Below are positions 5,488-6,218 of a stretch of 6,218 nt of DNA, in pieces; position 1 is the stretch's first letter, and the number at the start of each line of letters is the position of its first letter. The DNA comes from Bacillota bacterium. GTDB lineage: Bacteria; Bacillota; Clostridia; Lachnospirales; Lachnospiraceae. The notes beneath the pieces were generated by a model. It saw only the letters and a program-made list of their open reading frames with translations, was not told the DNA's origin and ran no database searches. Position numbers and translations under genes: made by a program. Where the stretch lies: assembly GCA_023398855.1 (NCBI GenBank), contig JAEWRS010000541.1, forward strand, positions 1-6,218, written 5' to 3'.

Positions 5488-5622
5488 ATGGATAAAAGAA
5501 CGTTAAAATGTGCTTTACTTTCTCAGGAAAAGCCAGAAAGGGCAAAAATTGCCTTGACGGTGGGGAAAAGGATTGATAAAGTAGAACGAGATCCATATTT
5601 TGTGGCTACGGAGGAATATTGA
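5488..5622 (+). CDS. Possible 44-codon small protein overlapping the glpP start
   Basis: An open frame of 44 codons begins at ATG 5488 and ends at TGA 5620-5622, sharing one base with the glpP ATG in the classic TGATG arrangement. The product starts MDKRTLKCALLSQEKPE and ends YFVATEEY; it is highly charged (many K, R, E, D), with no signal peptide or membrane segment. I recognise no family. Codon choice looks ordinary for this locus. Against it: no ribosome binding site precedes ATG 5488, which directly follows the 3' arm of the 5435-5483 hairpin, and a promoter-like sequence for glpP lies inside it. If translated, it would couple translation to glpP. It could be a real small protein, a remnant, or a chance open frame. 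Confidence 0.35.
   Translation: MDKRTLKCALLSQEKPERAKIALTVGKRIDKVERDPYFVATEEY
5554..5582 (+). promoter_or_regulatory. Possible promoter of glpP
   Basis: TTGACG (5554-5559, five of six -35 positions), a 17-base spacer and TAAAGT (5577-5582, four of six -10 positions) with TG at 5574-5575 as an extended -10. Transcription from about 5589 would give a short leader with no terminator, so glpP would not depend on its own antitermination. The site lies within the possible 44-codon frame; if that frame is real this promoter may be internal or spurious. Confidence 0.55.
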
Positions 5623-6182
5623 TGAAGGCAATGGAACTATTGGAGGCATCTCCGGTGATTGCAGCGGTTAAGGACGAGAATGGATTAAAAAGGTGCTTTG
5701 AATCGGAATGCCAGCTGGTGTTCATTTTGTATGGCAATATCTGCAATATCAGCAGCATTGTAAAACAGATAAAGGAACATGGGAAATATGCCATCGTCCA
5801 TGCGGATCTGGCACAGGGCTTAAGCTCCAGGGAGATCGCTGTGGATTTTATTAAGCAGAATACTTTTGCAGATGGGATCATCAGCACAAAGCCTCTTCTT
5901 GTAAAGCGGGCGGTTGAGCTGGGACTGGTTGGGGTACAGAGAACCTTTATCATTGATTCTCTTGCCATGAGCACGACCAAAAAGCAGATTGATACCTATC
6001 ATCCGGATCTGGTTGAGATTATGCCCGGTGTTATGCCAAAAGTGCTGAAAGAGATTAGAGCCTACACGGATATTCCAATTATTGCAGGCGGACTGATATC
6101 CGATAAAAAGGATATTATGGCGGCTTTTTCCGCAGGTGCGGATGCAATCTCCACCACAAAGGAAGAGCTATGGTTCATGTAA
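5622..6182 (+). CDS. glpP: Glycerol-3-phosphate-responsive antiterminator GlpP
   Basis: RNA-binding antiterminator of glycerol genes. In Bacillus it acts with G3P on leader RNA to allow readthrough of terminators and to stabilise the message. The 186-residue protein is a single compact TIM-barrel-like domain with the GlpP family blocks in order: SPVIAAVKDENGL (10-22), VFILYGNICNI (33-43), HADLAQGLSSREIAVDFIK (60-78), DGIISTKP (84-91), EIMPGVMPK (132-140), AGGLISDK (155-162) and ISTTKEELWFM at the C-terminus. Length is normal. I chose ATG 5622, seven bases after GGAGG (5610-5614); a TTG at 5619 is too close to that site. A further gene begins 12 bases after the stop. The most likely target in this window is the leader at about 1213-1291; others, such as the glpK operon leader, lie outside. 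Family is secure; the target is inferred. Confidence 0.95.
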   Translation: MKAMELLEASPVIAAVKDENGLKRCFESECQLVFILYGNICNISSIVKQIKEHGKYAIVHADLAQGLSSREIAVDFIKQNTFADGIISTKPLLVKRAVELGLVGVQRTFIIDSLAMSTTKKQIDTYHPDLVEIMPGVMPKVLKEIRAYTDIPIIAGGLISDKKDIMAAFSAGADAISTTKEELWFM

Positions 6183-6194
6183 AAGGAGGATGTT

Positions 6195-6218
6195 ATGAAA
6201 TTAGTTACATACGAGGTT
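6195..6218 (+). CDS. Start of an unidentified gene (3' end outside window)
   Basis: Eight codons (MKLVTYEV) follow a strong ribosome binding site, AGGAGG at 6184-6189, five bases before the ATG. The gap from the glpP stop is only 12 bases, so the gene is probably co-transcribed with glpP. A start like this is seen in some fumarylacetoacetate-hydrolase-family proteins, but eight residues cannot support a product name. Confidence 0.6.

Overview
The window looks like a chromosomal segment of a low-to-moderate GC anaerobic Firmicute, most likely a clostridial or Lachnospiraceae-type organism. The basis is GGAGG-type ribosome binding sites before nearly every gene, a TTG start, intrinsic terminators, and Firmicute-type GlpK and GlpP proteins; genus is inference. 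No tRNA, rRNA, CRISPR array or mobile element is visible. All genes are on the + strand and nearly all concern glycerol and glycerol-3-phosphate (G3P).

Layout. (1) 2-445 is the 3' end of glycerol kinase (glpK). 17 bases later, from a TTG start, comes an MgtC/SapB-family membrane protein (463-1155). (2) 1156-1398 is a regulatory interval: a good promoter (1177-1206), a strong intrinsic terminator (1239-1291), and an apparently untranslated leader before the next gene. (3) 1399-4477 is a tight three-gene operon: a GlpA-like FAD protein with a C-terminal BFD-type iron-sulfur domain, a two-Rossmann FAD/NAD(P) oxidoreductase, and a small DUF1667 protein with a four-cysteine N-terminus. It ends at a strong terminator (4495-4553). 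(4) A separate promoter (4575-4603) drives a cytoplasmic glycerophosphodiester phosphodiesterase (4698-5429), followed by a long hairpin (5435-5483). (5) 5622-6182 is glpP, the G3P-responsive antiterminator, preceded by a possible promoter and by an unlisted 44-codon reading frame that overlaps its start codon. (6) The first eight codons of another gene begin at 6195.

How they fit together. Glycerol kinase makes G3P from glycerol, and the phosphodiesterase makes it from deacylated phospholipids. The three-gene oxidoreductase operon probably oxidises G3P to dihydroxyacetone phosphate, replacing GlpD or GlpABC. GlpP senses G3P in its family and lets RNA polymerase pass leader terminators; the promoter-terminator arrangement before the oxidoreductase operon is the obvious target inside this window.

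This is mostly a recognisable G3P locus rather than a new system. The points most worth a second look are the terminator-controlled leader and its possible competing fold, the non-canonical dehydrogenase complex with DUF1667, the MgtC protein tied to glycerol kinase, and the hidden 44-codon frame coupled to glpP.
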